A model generated the notes under the pieces. It saw nothing but the letters and a program-made list of their open reading frames with translations. It did no database searches and was not told the origin of the DNA. A program made the position numbers and the translations under genes. This document shows, in pieces, positions 26,713 to 37,113 of a stretch of 64,000 nucleotides of DNA. Positions within the stretch are counted from its first letter, which is position 1; every line of letters begins with the position of its first letter. Location: contig CAZCDS010000030.1 in the NCBI GenBank assembly GCA_964497585.1, positions 1 to 64,000 of the forward strand, in the 5' to 3' direction. The stretch is from CAZCDS01 sp964497585. Lineage in GTDB: Bacteria > Desulfobacterota > Desulfomonilia > Desulfomonilales > Desulfomonilaceae.

Positions 26713-29700
26713 CTACTGGGTTCGGTTTGTCTTCACCTCGTCGAATACCATCGGTTGGACTTTCCAGAAGCGCTGCTTGAGGTCGTCCAGGATGGTGTAG
26801 ACCACCGGTATGAAGATCAGGGTGAAGAAGGTTGATACTAAGAGACCTCCGATTACGGCCGTGGCGAGCCCATTGTAAATTTCCGATCCTGCCCCGCTCT
26901 TCACGGCCAGGGGGAGCATACCAAGCACCATGGCTATGGAAGTCATGAAGATGGGCCGCATCCGTCGCCGGCTTGCCAGTTGCAGAGCCTTGTCTCGGTC
27001 GATGCCCTGTCCTTCTATGAGCTGCACCGCGTAGGTGATCAACAGGATGGAGTTCTTGACCACCAAGCCGACCATCATTATATAACCGAGCATGGTGAAC
27101 GAGTCGAGGGTCACGCCGGTCAATGCTACCAGCGTGTTTGCCCCTATTATGGACAGCGGGACGCTGAGCAGGATTGCCAACGGCCTGACAAATGATTGGA
27201 ACTGCATCACCAAAAGCAGGTACACAAGGACTACTGACAGCGGAAAGACGAATTTTATCGCCTTAACAAGAGTCTTGAGCTCCGCGACTGCTCCGTGAGG
27301 TACAAAGGAGTATCGAGGAGGAAACGCAACTGTAGACCTGATCTTGGAACTCACTTCCTGATACACGTCCGCCAACGGCCGGCCTGATATGGTGAATTGG
27401 ACGCGGGCACTGCGTTTTGAATTATAGTGGCTTATGCGCAGTGGTCCGAAGCTGGTCCGTACCGAAGCGACACTGGTGAGGGGCACTTGGACTTTGGGGT
27501 TCCGGGGAGAGGTGAGGTTGATCCTGCCGATGTCCTCAACAGTCTTCAGGCTGCTTTCTTGTCCCATGACCCGAATGTAGAAATACCTCCCTCCGACACT
27601 GTACTGGGATTCGGTCCTCTGGCCTCCGATCGCGGCCTCCACCGCGTCAGCGATCTCCTTCACTTCAAAACCGAAGTACGCTGCACGGTCGTGATCGATT
27701 CGAATCTCAACCTCGGGTTTCCTGACGGCCAGGTCAGTGTATTCGAAGATAATTCCCCTGATGTTGCTTCCCAACTTCATGATCTGATCGATAATCCGCT
27801 TGAGAATCGTATGGTCCGTGCCCATGACCCGGACGTCGACCACGCTGGACCGTGAGTGGATGTTGCCGAAAAGGGGGAACTGGATAGGGTTTACCCCCCT
27901 TAGTGGGAGGTCCCTCGACATTTTAAAGGCTTCTTTTGCAATATCGACTATGGGTACGCCACTGTCTTCTTCGCGGTCACATACAAGGAATATCCGATTT
28001 CGATGAGCCTGCCTATTGGGAACACTTACAATGTGCCTGACGCCTTTAATAGTTCGCCAGCGTTGCTCAAGGATACCCATCAGGCGGCTCCTTTCGTCAA
28101 GGCTGGTCCCCTCGTACGTGTCAATTTGAACCTGTATCAGATTGGTGCCACCGGTAGGAAGATAGCCCATGCCCGGCAAGTACCACACGGAAAGACAGAA
28201 GAGTGCTATCACGACGGCGATGAGGACAGCTTTTCGTTTCAGGCCTCCGAGGAAGAATTCGAGCGACTTCATCATGGCCGTGGCCACCGCTCTCCCAAGT
28301 GGGTCCACCATATACAAAGGAGCAAGAATCATTTTCAGGACGCCGGTCGGCTCCTTTTCCTCGGTCATCCATCGGGAGGCAAGCATGGGAACTACCGTGA
28401 ACGCGTCGAAAAGAGAGACGAATATCGCGAAAGAAATCACGAAAGCAACAGGCCCGAAAAGCTTGCCCACTTCCCCTCGAAGCATGAGGACCGGCATGAA
28501 TACCGCTGCTGTAGTGAGCGTACACATGAACGCGGCCATTCCGACTTCACGTGTGCCGTCTACACATGCGGCAAAAACCGGTTTCCCTTCCTCGTACCTG
28601 TGTCGGTAAATATTTTCCAGAACTACAATCGCGTCATCCACGATCATCCCGATGGAAAGCGCGAGAGCCGCCAGCGAGAGAACGTTGATCGAATAGTGGA
28701 ACAGATACATTCCGATGAATGTCCCGATGACGGAAACAGGGATCGAAGTGGCCACAATTATGATGCTACGCCATTTCTTCAGGAAGACGAAAAGCACCAA
28801 CAGAACCAGCAGTACGGCCGCCACAAGGCAGTCCTGCACTATTCGGACCGCATCTCGAATGTAATTGCTCTGGTCGTATATCTTTTGGAAGTTGCCGCCG
28901 AGCGGCTTGAATTCCTTTTGCAGGAGGGCGAGTTGACGATCGGCCCTGTCTATGGTGTCCACGATATTCGCGCCGGCCTGCTGATAAAGGCTGAAGATTA
29001 TTCCGGGTACGCCGTTGATGCGACAATAGGAGTCGGGGCGTTCATACTTGTCTTGGACGGTGGCTACGTCGGAAAGACGTACAACGGGTTCACCGGGCTT
29101 TGAGATGATAACGCTCCGAAACTGTTCAGCGTTCAGGAGTTCTCCGACGGTCCGAACCGTCCATTCCCTGTCTCCTTCGACCATGTACCCGCCGCTCTGG
29201 TTGAGGTTCACCCGGTCTATATATTGCTTTATCTGAGCCACCGTCAGATGTCTGGCCTTCAGACGCTGCGGGTCGAAGGTAACTGTCATTTCCCGCTCTC
29301 TGTTGCCGTCGAATTGACAGTCTCCGACTCCGGGGATTCTCTTGAACGCGGGCGCTATCTCTTTCTCCGCCCAGGTGGACATGGTTACCAGGTCCGCGTC
29401 CCCGGTGAGGGCGAACTGGTACACGGGCAGGTTTATCCGTTCACTGGCTTTGAATATCTCTGGTTTCTCGACGGCCGGAGGCAGATCTCCGACACGGTCC
29501 AGGTTGCGTTGAAGTTCGGCTGCCGCGAGGTCAAGGTTGGTTTCCGGGTCGAGGAACACGACTACGAAGGAGCGTCCATACATTGCATAACCCATTGTGG
29601 TGCGCACATTGGACACCCCGCTGATCGCTTCCTCAAAGCGGGTGGTGACTTCGCCTTCGACTTCCTCCGGAGCCGCGCCGGGGAACCGCGTGGCGATAAC

Positions 29701-29835
29701 GACCACCGGCGGGTCGGTCTCCGGTTTCAATTCTACGACAAGGAAGGTCAGGCACACGTATCCCAGGACAATTACCAGCAACACCCGCACTATTACCGTT
29801 ATGGGGAACCTGACCGACGATTCAGCTACGTTCAT
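26713..29835 (-). CDS. RND-family efflux transporter, AcrB-like
   Basis: 1040 residues, full length for the HAE1/AcrB family, with 12 membrane segments expected and two large periplasmic loops. Visible motifs: FPGAAPEEVEGEVTTRFEEA at the start of the first loop, SIGMIVDDAIVVLENIYRHR in the TM4 region (Asp pair for proton relay) and GYIMMVGLVVKNSILLITYA in the TM10 region. It exports small molecules by proton antiport. The substrate cannot be read from the sequence. It is one of two RND pumps in tandem here. Confidence 0.93.
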   Translation of the reverse strand: MNVAESSVRFPITVIVRVLLVIVLGYVCLTFLVVELKPETDPPVVVIATRFPGAAPEEVEGEVTTRFEEAISGVSNVRTTMGYAMYGRSFVVVFLDPETNLDLAAAELQRNLDRVGDLPPAVEKPEIFKASERINLPVYQFALTGDADLVTMSTWAEKEIAPAFKRIPGVGDCQFDGNREREMTVTFDPQRLKARHLTVAQIKQYIDRVNLNQSGGYMVEGDREWTVRTVGELLNAEQFRSVIISKPGEPVVRLSDVATVQDKYERPDSYCRINGVPGIIFSLYQQAGANIVDTIDRADRQLALLQKEFKPLGGNFQKIYDQSNYIRDAVRIVQDCLVAAVLLVLLVLFVFLKKWRSIIIVATSIPVSVIGTFIGMYLFHYSINVLSLAALALSIGMIVDDAIVVLENIYRHRYEEGKPVFAACVDGTREVGMAAFMCTLTTAAVFMPVLMLRGEVGKLFGPVAFVISFAIFVSLFDAFTVVPMLASRWMTEEKEPTGVLKMILAPLYMVDPLGRAVATAMMKSLEFFLGGLKRKAVLIAVVIALFCLSVWYLPGMGYLPTGGTNLIQVQIDTYEGTSLDERSRLMGILEQRWRTIKGVRHIVSVPNRQAHRNRIFLVCDREEDSGVPIVDIAKEAFKMSRDLPLRGVNPIQFPLFGNIHSRSSVVDVRVMGTDHTILKRIIDQIMKLGSNIRGIIFEYTDLAVRKPEVEIRIDHDRAAYFGFEVKEIADAVEAAIGGQRTESQYSVGGRYFYIRVMGQESSLKTVEDIGRINLTSPRNPKVQVPLTSVASVRTSFGPLRISHYNSKRSARVQFTISGRPLADVYQEVSSKIRSTVAFPPRYSFVPHGAVAELKTLVKAIKFVFPLSVVLVYLLLVMQFQSFVRPLAILLSVPLSIIGANTLVALTGVTLDSFTMLGYIMMVGLVVKNSILLITYAVQLIEGQGIDRDKALQLASRRRMRPIFMTSIAMVLGMLPLAVKSGAGSEIYNGLATAVIGGLLVSTFFTLIFIPVVYTILDDLKQRFWKVQPMVFDEVKTNRTQ

Positions 29836-30523
29836 TCAGCATTGACCTCTTGTCAACGACTGTTTTCCGGCCGGCGCACGTGAGCCCTGGGAGTTGACGC
29901 CGCCGTAATCAGCGCCGGGCACCACCCTCTACAAATTTTCGCCGGCATGAGAAAAACCTCATCCAGCGTGGACTTCTCATCCAACGGGGGCAGAAAGGAA
30001 ACTGAGGCCCCCAACATAATCTCTCGGGATTCATCGTGAATTAGGCCGCACTCACTCCTTTGTGGGTATCGGGATCCGGTTGACCGGCGGTTCAAGGGTC
30101 CTTCCGATCCGACAATGCCGTTTCCTGGTCGTACTTCAGGCTCGGACAGCCCCAAGCCCACGATCCCTTTGCAATAAGTGGCCCTTTGGCCGATGCGTAA
30201 GGATATCTCACCAGCCTCCCTTCAGTCAACCTGGCGCGCAGCCGTTTCGGTGCCAAATCGGCATAGGGGCTGTTGCATCACAGACCTCTCATATGGTGTA
30301 CTTTCAAAGAAGCAGCCTTGACCGACCGGCCAGCTTCCCCCTTTACTAGGGAGGGAACAGGGGACGCTTTGCAGGCGGCTTGACGAATCCGCCGTAAGCC
30401 CACTCATTGGAAAGCGTATTCGTATGAAAATCCTAGGGATGTTCGGGCGCGAGGGGGGTCATTCCCTTTGATTACGGTTGATTTGGTTAGGATGATGCTT
30501 TGGAGAAATGATATCTTCCGAGC
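29836..30523. other. Intergenic region between the two RND systems
   Basis: About 690 bases. A 102-codon minus-strand frame (29853-30161) has no recognisable sequence and I do not call it. No strong hairpin or repeat seen. Confidence 0.35.
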
Positions 30524-33500
30524 TCATTCTCCCTGGGCGAAACGGTTTCTCAGACTTTCGGCCAGCGAGCAGAGCACGGGGACGACAACGAGGGTCAAGA
30601 TGGTGGCGAGCGCCAGCCCGAAGATGACTGCGGCGGCCATGGGACCCCACCACTGGGAGGACTCGTTGCCGATGTCCCACCGGAACTGAGTGAAATCGAA
30701 GCTGACGCCGGTGGCCATGGGGAGAAGCCCGAGTATCGTCGTGATCGCGGTGAGCATGACCGGTCGGAAGCGTACCAGGCCGGTTTGTTCCAGGGCATCG
30801 TGACACTCCAGGCCCTTTGCCCTGAGTTGATTGTAGTAGTCGATAAGCACAATGGCATTGTTCACCACAACACCCGCGAGGCTGATCACCCCCACCCCGG
30901 TCATGATGACGCCGAATGCGGAACCGGTAACGAGCAGCCCGAGCATTACCCCGATGAGCGAGAGAATAACCGACGTGAGTATGATAAACGGGGTGATGGT
31001 CGAATTGAACTGGGTCACCAGTACGAGAAAGATCACGCAAATGGCCGCCACAAAGGCCTTGCTGAGGAAGTCCGCGGATTTCTTCTGTTCCTTTTGCTCG
31101 CCGGTGAATCGGTACGTGTACCCGCGAGGCCATTTGAAGCTCTTCAGGCGGTTGCCGATGTCGAGGATAACGTCATTGGCAAGGCGTCCGGATACGTTGG
31201 CCGAGACCGTCACGACTCTCTTCTGATCGACTCTCGTGATAGCGCCGAGACCACTGCCGAGTTTTACCTTCGCGAGGCTCGTCAGGGGGATAGGCTCTCC
31301 GTGTGAGCCCGAGACCGTAATACGCTTGATGCTTTCGACGGACCGCCGATCCTTTTCGGGGAGGCGCGCGACGATGTCATACTCGTCCTTGCCCTCACGG
31401 TACACACCGACCTCGGTGCCGTTTATCGCGGTCTTTACCGTGTACGCCACAATGTACGTGTCGAGCCCCATTAGCGAGGCCTTCTCCTTGTCCACCTCGA
31501 CCTTGATCTCTGGTTTTCCCCCGACGAAATCGTCTTTCAGGTCCACGAGTCCCGGGATATCCGTGATCATCTTGCGCACTCGCGCGGCGAGTTCACCGAG
31601 CTTCTTGATGTCCTTGCCGGAGATCTCGAGGTTGACCGGTTGTCCCGTGGGCGGGCCTTCTTGTTCCTTCTCCACGCGCACTTCTGCGCCTTTGATAAGC
31701 TTGATCAGCCGCTGTCGAAGCTCCTTGATGATTTCGAGCGAGGATCTCGACCGATCCCGAAAATCGACGAATTCCAAGGTTATTTTGCTGAGATGAGTCC
31801 CCACCCCGCTCGACCCGGAAAAGGGATCCGACAAGGTCTGGCCCACTTCGGAGATCACGTGTCGGATGTCCTTATACTGGGAGACAACCTTTTCGACCTG
31901 CCGAACGAGACGGTCCGACGCGTCGAGGTTTGTCCCTTCGGGAGCCTTGATATGGACAAAGGCCCGTCGAGGCTCCACTTCGGGCAGGAATTCCGTGCCT
32001 TTGCCGAACAGAGCAAACGTGACGATCACAAGGATCAACAGGCCGAAGGCCGACCCGACCACAGTGAACCGATGGTTGAGCGCCCACCTGAGGACGTTCC
32101 GGTAAAGGAGCTTCACAAACGGGATCCGCTCTTGTTTGCCGTCCGGAAGCTTTTCAAGCGGCCTGACGGTCTGATATCGAGCCGAGAGAACAGGATTGAT
32201 CACGAGAGCCACGAAGAGCGACGAAGAGAGCGCCATGATCAACGTCTTCGGTAGGTAGCTCATGAATTCGCCGACGATGTCCGGCCAGAAGAGCATTGGC
32301 AAGAAAGCGCCCAGCGTCGTGAGCGTCGAGGTCGTCACGGGCCAGGCCACCTCGTCGGTACCGATTGTGGCTGCCTCCAGCCGTGTCTTCCCTTCCTGCA
32401 TGTGCCGGTAGATATTCTCCACGATGACGATGCCGTTATCCACCAGCATCCCGAGCGCGAGGGTCAGCGCGAAGAGCACCACCATGTTGAGCGTGATATC
32501 CAGGACCTTGAGAAGTGCGAAGGTCATCAACATGGAATAGGGGATGGCGAGCGCGACGAAGAACGCGGAACGACCGCCGATGAAAACGAACACAATGACG
32601 AGGACCAAGGTCAGGCCAGTCAGGATGTTGTTCTGGAGATCCGCGACCATGAGCCGGACGTCCGCGGATCGGTCCGAGGTAAGATCGATCTTCAGCGCGG
32701 GCGGCATCTCTGCTCGCATTTCCTTGACAAGCCGTTTTATCTCATCGTTGATTCGTACGATGTTTTCACCGGCCCGTTTGGTCACGGAAATTGTGACGCT
32801 CTTCTCGCAGTCGATTCGGCTTCTGGTGGTGGGATCCTTGTAGTGGTCTCTGATAGCGGCCACGTCACGTAGATAGACGGGCTTGCCGTCCCGGACGTAC
32901 GCCACGATCGAAGAGATCTCGGAAGGGTGCTTGTAATCTTCCGGCACGCGAACGAGGTATTTTATGGGCCCGATGTCGACCGAACCGCTCGGCATGTTGA
33001 CGTTCTGCTGCTTGACCGAGCTGACCACCTGGGAAAACGGGACACCGTAGGCCGCGACACGGTCGAGGTCGAATTCCACATGGATTTCCCGTTCGAGCCC
33101 TCCGATGATCTCGGCCTGGAGCACCCCCGGTATGGACTCGATGCGGTCCTCGAAATCTTCCGCGAAGACTTTGAGCCGCTTGAGGCTGAAGGGACCGGAG
33201 AGCACCACTTGCATAACCGGGAGCGCGGAAAAGGTGAGCTCCTCGATCACTGGATCGTCAGGCAGTTCCCGGGGTAGATCCTTTTTGGCCTGATCCACCT
33301 TGTCGCGAACCTTCTGCAGCGCGTCGTCAATGTTAGCTCTGGGGAGGAATTTGATGGCAATGTTGGAGATTCCCTCGGCGGAAGTGGAACGAATTTCTTC
33401 CACATCCTCGATTCCCTTGAGCTTCCGCTCCAGGGGGATCGTTATCAGGGTCTCCATATCCTTGGGGGCCACCCCTTCGTATGTGGTTGTGACAAAAATG

Positions 33501-33631
33501 AAGGGGATCTTGATGTCGGGCTCGGCCTCCCGGGGCAGAGTCATGTAACTGTACAGACCGGCCACGACGATGAGCACGAGCAGAACCAGAACCGTTATCT
33601 GGCGCTGGAGGGCAAGGTGATTGAGAATCAT
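30524..33631 (-). CDS. RND-family efflux transporter, second system
   Basis: 1035 residues, full AcrB-like length. Motifs: YEGVAPKDMETLITIPLERK, LALGMLVDNGIVIVENIYRH in TM4 with an Asp, and VGVISLAGVVVNNAIVLIDY in TM10. Its start overlaps the stop of its adaptor gene by four bases (ATGA), so the two are translationally coupled. The divergence from the neighbouring pump is large, so this is not a recent tandem duplication. Confidence 0.93.
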   Translation of the reverse strand: MILNHLALQRQITVLVLLVLIVVAGLYSYMTLPREAEPDIKIPFIFVTTTYEGVAPKDMETLITIPLERKLKGIEDVEEIRSTSAEGISNIAIKFLPRANIDDALQKVRDKVDQAKKDLPRELPDDPVIEELTFSALPVMQVVLSGPFSLKRLKVFAEDFEDRIESIPGVLQAEIIGGLEREIHVEFDLDRVAAYGVPFSQVVSSVKQQNVNMPSGSVDIGPIKYLVRVPEDYKHPSEISSIVAYVRDGKPVYLRDVAAIRDHYKDPTTRSRIDCEKSVTISVTKRAGENIVRINDEIKRLVKEMRAEMPPALKIDLTSDRSADVRLMVADLQNNILTGLTLVLVIVFVFIGGRSAFFVALAIPYSMLMTFALLKVLDITLNMVVLFALTLALGMLVDNGIVIVENIYRHMQEGKTRLEAATIGTDEVAWPVTTSTLTTLGAFLPMLFWPDIVGEFMSYLPKTLIMALSSSLFVALVINPVLSARYQTVRPLEKLPDGKQERIPFVKLLYRNVLRWALNHRFTVVGSAFGLLILVIVTFALFGKGTEFLPEVEPRRAFVHIKAPEGTNLDASDRLVRQVEKVVSQYKDIRHVISEVGQTLSDPFSGSSGVGTHLSKITLEFVDFRDRSRSSLEIIKELRQRLIKLIKGAEVRVEKEQEGPPTGQPVNLEISGKDIKKLGELAARVRKMITDIPGLVDLKDDFVGGKPEIKVEVDKEKASLMGLDTYIVAYTVKTAINGTEVGVYREGKDEYDIVARLPEKDRRSVESIKRITVSGSHGEPIPLTSLAKVKLGSGLGAITRVDQKRVVTVSANVSGRLANDVILDIGNRLKSFKWPRGYTYRFTGEQKEQKKSADFLSKAFVAAICVIFLVLVTQFNSTITPFIILTSVILSLIGVMLGLLVTGSAFGVIMTGVGVISLAGVVVNNAIVLIDYYNQLRAKGLECHDALEQTGLVRFRPVMLTAITTILGLLPMATGVSFDFTQFRWDIGNESSQWWGPMAAAVIFGLALATILTLVVVPVLCSLAESLRNRFAQGE

Positions 33632-34692
33632 TGGATCCTGACCCTCATGCCCTCTTCAACCTCGTGCTGACCGGATACGATGAGATTGTCCCCGGCCTTG
33701 AGACCCTTTACTATCTGTGCGCGCCCACCTTCAATAACGCCGATCGACGCGGTTCTCGCATGAGCAATTCCGTCTTTTTCCACGAAGAGAATCCGCTCCC
33801 CTCCCCTGTCCAGGATGGCGAAGAGGGGTGCAGCGAGCGCTCCAGGGATGACTCGACGCAGGAACGCGACATGAGCGATCATGCCGGGCCTGATTCTGCC
33901 ATCCTCGTTGTCCAGGACCACCCGCACTTTGAAGGTTTTGGTCGCGGGATCGGCCTTATATGCCACGAAATCGACCAGGCCCTTCCATTTGGCGCCGGGA
34001 TAGGCGTCTATGGTAACGGTCGCGTTCTGCCAGACCTTGAGATACCGGACATCAAGCTCAGGGACCCGCACATTGATCCAAATACGTCTGGTGTCCACGA
34101 TCTCCGCGACTTTGTCGCCACGTTTGACGAACTCACCGGGGTCTACAAAGAGCTTGTTCACCATCCCTGCTATGGGAGCGCGAACAAATCCCTGCCGGTA
34201 TTGCACTTCCGCCTCCCGCAGATTGTACCGGGCCTGGGTCCTTTTCGTCTCGGTCTGCTCGAATTCTTCCTGTGACACAATCCGCTCTTTGTGGAGCGAC
34301 TCCCTGCGCCTGGCGACATCTTCGGCCAGTTTGTAAGCCGCCTTGGCCCGTTCCAGCGTGGCTTGCAGGACAGCGACGTCGATCTTGGCGATCAGTTCCC
34401 CTTCTTTGACCGGTTGCCCTTCCCGCGGACCGATCCACTCGACCCGGCCGTCCCGTTCCGCGGCGAGCACCACGTCGTGACGCGGCTCGGTCTCTCCCGG
34501 CAGAATCAGCACGTCCCGTATGGTCTGCGGCTCTACCTTGACCACCGTGACCTTCACCGGGTCAGACTGTGCGTCAGCGGGCTTGGCGTCGCTCTCGGAA
34601 TTTCCGCAGCCATTGAGGAGTGCAAGCAGCGCGAGCATTCCCGTCGAGAAGAGAACTGCGGTCCCTATTGGCTTGTTCAGCACCGGCTTCAA
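33628..34692 (-). CDS. RND efflux periplasmic adaptor lipoprotein, second system
   Basis: 354 residues with a lipobox (LLNGC) after a hydrophobic signal segment. Typical adaptor elements are VEWIGPREGQPVKEGELIAK, a coiled-coil hairpin (about 105-150), VRAPIAGMVNKLFVDPGE-like second lipoyl half and a C-terminal IVKGLKAGDNLIVSGQHEV. It overlaps the pump gene by four bases and is transcribed first. Confidence 0.92.
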   Translation of the reverse strand: MKPVLNKPIGTAVLFSTGMLALLALLNGCGNSESDAKPADAQSDPVKVTVVKVEPQTIRDVLILPGETEPRHDVVLAAERDGRVEWIGPREGQPVKEGELIAKIDVAVLQATLERAKAAYKLAEDVARRRESLHKERIVSQEEFEQTETKRTQARYNLREAEVQYRQGFVRAPIAGMVNKLFVDPGEFVKRGDKVAEIVDTRRIWINVRVPELDVRYLKVWQNATVTIDAYPGAKWKGLVDFVAYKADPATKTFKVRVVLDNEDGRIRPGMIAHVAFLRRVIPGALAAPLFAILDRGGERILFVEKDGIAHARTASIGVIEGGRAQIVKGLKAGDNLIVSGQHEVEEGMRVRIQ

Positions 34693-35036
34693 GCAGTCTC
34701 CTCCCTCTCCGAAGTGTCATTGCGAAGAGGCAAACGGACCCCGACCGTGGCAGGAACGTGCGACAAGGCTCGACGTCTTACGTGGTGTTTCATGATTCGG
34801 ACGATTGCTCCTCGTTCCTCGGAAACGGTCAGTGCCTGAGTCAAGTGTAGCACGAATCAAGAGAAGATCCGAACTGCCGGCTCCCGATTCCCCCGTAGAA
34901 TCCCGTGAATCGGGAAGCATTCGAGTGCTCATACACTTCCAGAGGGAAAATGGCAAGCGCCGCCTGGCGTGTGGGGTGTGGATTCAGACGAACCGTACGG
35001 ACATCTACCGGAAAAAACTCGCGGTGAGTCGCGGGC
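34693..35036. other. Intergenic region, no gene seen
   Basis: About 345 bases between the adaptor gene start and the dehydratase activator end. Contains an imperfect repeat of GAATCCCGTGAATCGGG type near 34900 that can fold into a small hairpin. Promoter of the efflux operon expected here but not placed. Confidence 0.35.
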
Positions 35037-35831
35037 TCACTGCGTTTGCCGGGCACGATCCCGCGCGATGAGCGCGGCGCCGAGAGCGCCGACGGTATCG
35101 GGCTTGGTGGGGACTGAGATCTCCGTGCCAAGGGCCGAACTCAGAGCCCGCACCACGCCCCCGTTGTGAGCCACACCGCCGGACATGGCTACGGTAAGGC
35201 CGTTTGCGCTCGGCGCCACACGCTTGGTTAGCGCGGCGACCCGGGACGCTATGGCCCGGTTTAAACCGCTCACGATTTCATTGACCTCGACGCCGTCCGC
35301 GATGAGCGAGACCACTTCGCTTTCCGCGAAAACCGTGCACATGCTGCTCAACGTCAGGTTCCCCGACGCGCCTCTATCCAATTGAGAAAGCTCGTCGATC
35401 TCCACCTGGAGCGCCCGGGCCATGGCTTCGAGAAATCGACCCGTTCCGGCCGCGCATTTGTCGTTCATCGCGAACTCGAGGACGTTGCCCGAACCGTCGA
35501 GCCGAATCGCTTTGCTGTCCTGGCCCCCGATGTCGATAAGAAGCTGAGTGCCCTCGAACACGGCCTGCACCCCCCGTGCGTGACAGGTGATCTCCGTGAC
35601 CGCGGCAAGTCGTCCCTCCACTCGTTCCCGGCCGTAACCGGTCGAGACCGTTGCAGCGAGGTCGGCTTCCCGGACACCGGCGGCCGCGAGAACCTCTGAC
35701 GTGGCTCGGGCGATCGCTTCGCGGTTGCGTGCTCCCGTGGGGACGACAGCCGCGGCGAGAACACTGCCGTTTTCACCAATGATGACCGCGTCACAGGAAA
35801 GACTCCCGAGATCCACTCCCAGGTAATACAT
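35037..35831 (-). CDS. BcrA/BadF/HgdC-family ATPase, activator of 2-hydroxyacyl-CoA dehydratase
   Basis: 264 residues. ASKHA-fold ATPase motifs LGVDLGSLSCDAVII, LIDIGGQDSKAI and AMSGGVAHNGGVVRAL are present, together with the two cysteines that ligate the bridging [4Fe-4S] cluster of the homodimer: Cys126 in NDKCAAGTGRFLE and Cys165 in SSMCTVFAESEV. It uses ATP to push a low-potential electron into its partner. The partner gene lies 67 bases upstream on the same strand. Residues and length fit the HgdC/YjiL type. Confidence 0.92.
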   Translation of the reverse strand: MYYLGVDLGSLSCDAVIIGENGSVLAAAVVPTGARNREAIARATSEVLAAAGVREADLAATVSTGYGRERVEGRLAAVTEITCHARGVQAVFEGTQLLIDIGGQDSKAIRLDGSGNVLEFAMNDKCAAGTGRFLEAMARALQVEIDELSQLDRGASGNLTLSSMCTVFAESEVVSLIADGVEVNEIVSGLNRAIASRVAALTKRVAPSANGLTVAMSGGVAHNGGVVRALSSALGTEISVPTKPDTVGALGAALIARDRARQTQ

Positions 35832-35898
35832 GGTTGTTCTCCCTCGTGGGATATGGGACCGTCAGTAGAACTCGTCACGTCTCATCAGTCCCGGTGTG

Positions 35899-36957
35899 TC
35901 ATCTCAGCATTTCGATAAATGCCTCGATACGGGTTCGCTGCTGGCCCACGGAACCCATGGTGCAATCTCCCTCGATCTGCAGGTAGGGCAGACCCGCTGC
36001 GCGGAGCGCCTCACGCAGCCGGGGAAGCCGGGAAATGTACGGATCGCAAAACTTGATCGTGTATCCGATTACCCCCCGCGCATTGCACCCTTTCGCGCTT
36101 GTCACTACGTCGTCGGCCATTCTGCCCGGATGCGCAGCATCGAAGGTCCTGGCACAGAGCGGTCGAGAAAGCAGCCCCCGGGCCAGGCGTGAGTACAGAC
36201 CCCCTGAACCGCCCAAATCAAGGGGATGGAAGAGCCGGGATCCCGTGCAGAGATCCTCGCCCACCAGCCGAACCCCGCATGATTCGAACAGCGCCAGGGC
36301 CTCGGCATCCGGCAGGACATTGCCGAAAATGAAGATAGGAACCCCGTCAACCGGCTTGGAATCCGACGCGGAAGCTGAAGTGAGTTCCTTGAGGAGGCTC
36401 AGACTTTGGGCAAAGGGTTCGGTGGCGGCCCTGTTGTACCAGCGCTGCATCTCAGCAGCTCCTCCCTCCAGCGCTCCTCTGCTCGACCGTTCCCTCAGCG
36501 TGTCCAGAAGGCCAGCCAGTTCATTATATCGCTCCAGACTCTCCTCAACGGCCGTGTTCGCGATTGCCCGTCCGCTCCATTGAGAAAGCGTGTCGGCCAA
36601 TCGGGAAAGCTCAGAGGCAAAATAGGAGACCGATCCGTTGTCCGCTGCCACCGGTAAATCCAGGAGGACAACCCGGTCTTCCGGCCGGATCTTGCGCCAC
36701 GCGTCACTCACGCGTCGCATCGCGTCGCAACTATTGAGGAAAACCATCCCCGAAAGCTTCGGGAGATCTCCCGCGTGTGCGCGATCGAGCACGCGCTTCA
36801 CATGCGGACAGAGATTGTCGTGAAGAAGATGGCCTGCTTGATCCGGCGACTCCCCCATGGGAAGCACCCGATACGGCGTGAAGCCGGCGGCGTCGATCAG
36901 CGCCAGGGGCGTGTACGCGCAGGTGAAGCCTATGAATTCGGTTTCCTGTCGGGCCAT
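35899..36957 (-). CDS. 2-hydroxyacyl-CoA dehydratase subunit D-like protein (HgdB/YjiM type)
   Basis: 352 residues of the HgdB/BcrB-C/DCCP superfamily. Cluster-ligand region cysteines are Cys13 in GFTCAYTPLALIDAAG, Cys50 in HDNLCPHVKR and Cys77 in NSCDAMRR, with later ones in GEDLCTG and KFCDPY. Only one such subunit is present with one activator, unlike two-subunit dehydratases; this resembles the E. coli YjiM/YjiL pair and the double-cubane cluster proteins, so it may be a reductase of a small molecule rather than a dehydratase. The operon promoter at 37099-37127 overlaps three spaced repeats. Confidence 0.85.
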   Translation of the reverse strand: MARQETEFIGFTCAYTPLALIDAAGFTPYRVLPMGESPDQAGHLLHDNLCPHVKRVLDRAHAGDLPKLSGMVFLNSCDAMRRVSDAWRKIRPEDRVVLLDLPVAADNGSVSYFASELSRLADTLSQWSGRAIANTAVEESLERYNELAGLLDTLRERSSRGALEGGAAEMQRWYNRAATEPFAQSLSLLKELTSASASDSKPVDGVPIFIFGNVLPDAEALALFESCGVRLVGEDLCTGSRLFHPLDLGGSGGLYSRLARGLLSRPLCARTFDAAHPGRMADDVVTSAKGCNARGVIGYTIKFCDPYISRLPRLREALRAAGLPYLQIEGDCTMGSVGQQRTRIEAFIEMLR

Positions 36958-37077
36958 GGCAACCCTCCATTAAGGCAATGGGAGACTTCTCGCATCGTTC
37001 TCTGATCCGTGGCCCCCAGACCGGTCGCGCCCGTCTAAGCCACAGGCGAGGGAAAAGTCTCATATGAGGAATACCGC

Positions 37078-37113
37078 CATACGATTAACACTCATACGAG
37101 TATTACTTATACG
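37078..37113 (-). promoter_or_regulatory. Three 15-bp-spaced repeats at the dehydratase promoter
   Basis: CATACG (37078), CATACG (37093) and TATACG (37108) recur at exactly 15 bases. They overlap or follow the -10 of the putative promoter and are likely operator sites for an unidentified regulator that binds direct repeats. Confidence 0.5.

Noticed and set aside
28003..29103. 366-codon open frame on the plus strand opposite the first RND pump
   Set aside because: It is antisense to a well-conserved transporter and its translation is rich in charged and His residues with no family likeness.
29853..30161. 102-codon minus-strand frame between the RND systems
   Set aside because: No ribosome binding site, signal or recognisable sequence; likely chance in a GC-rich spacer.
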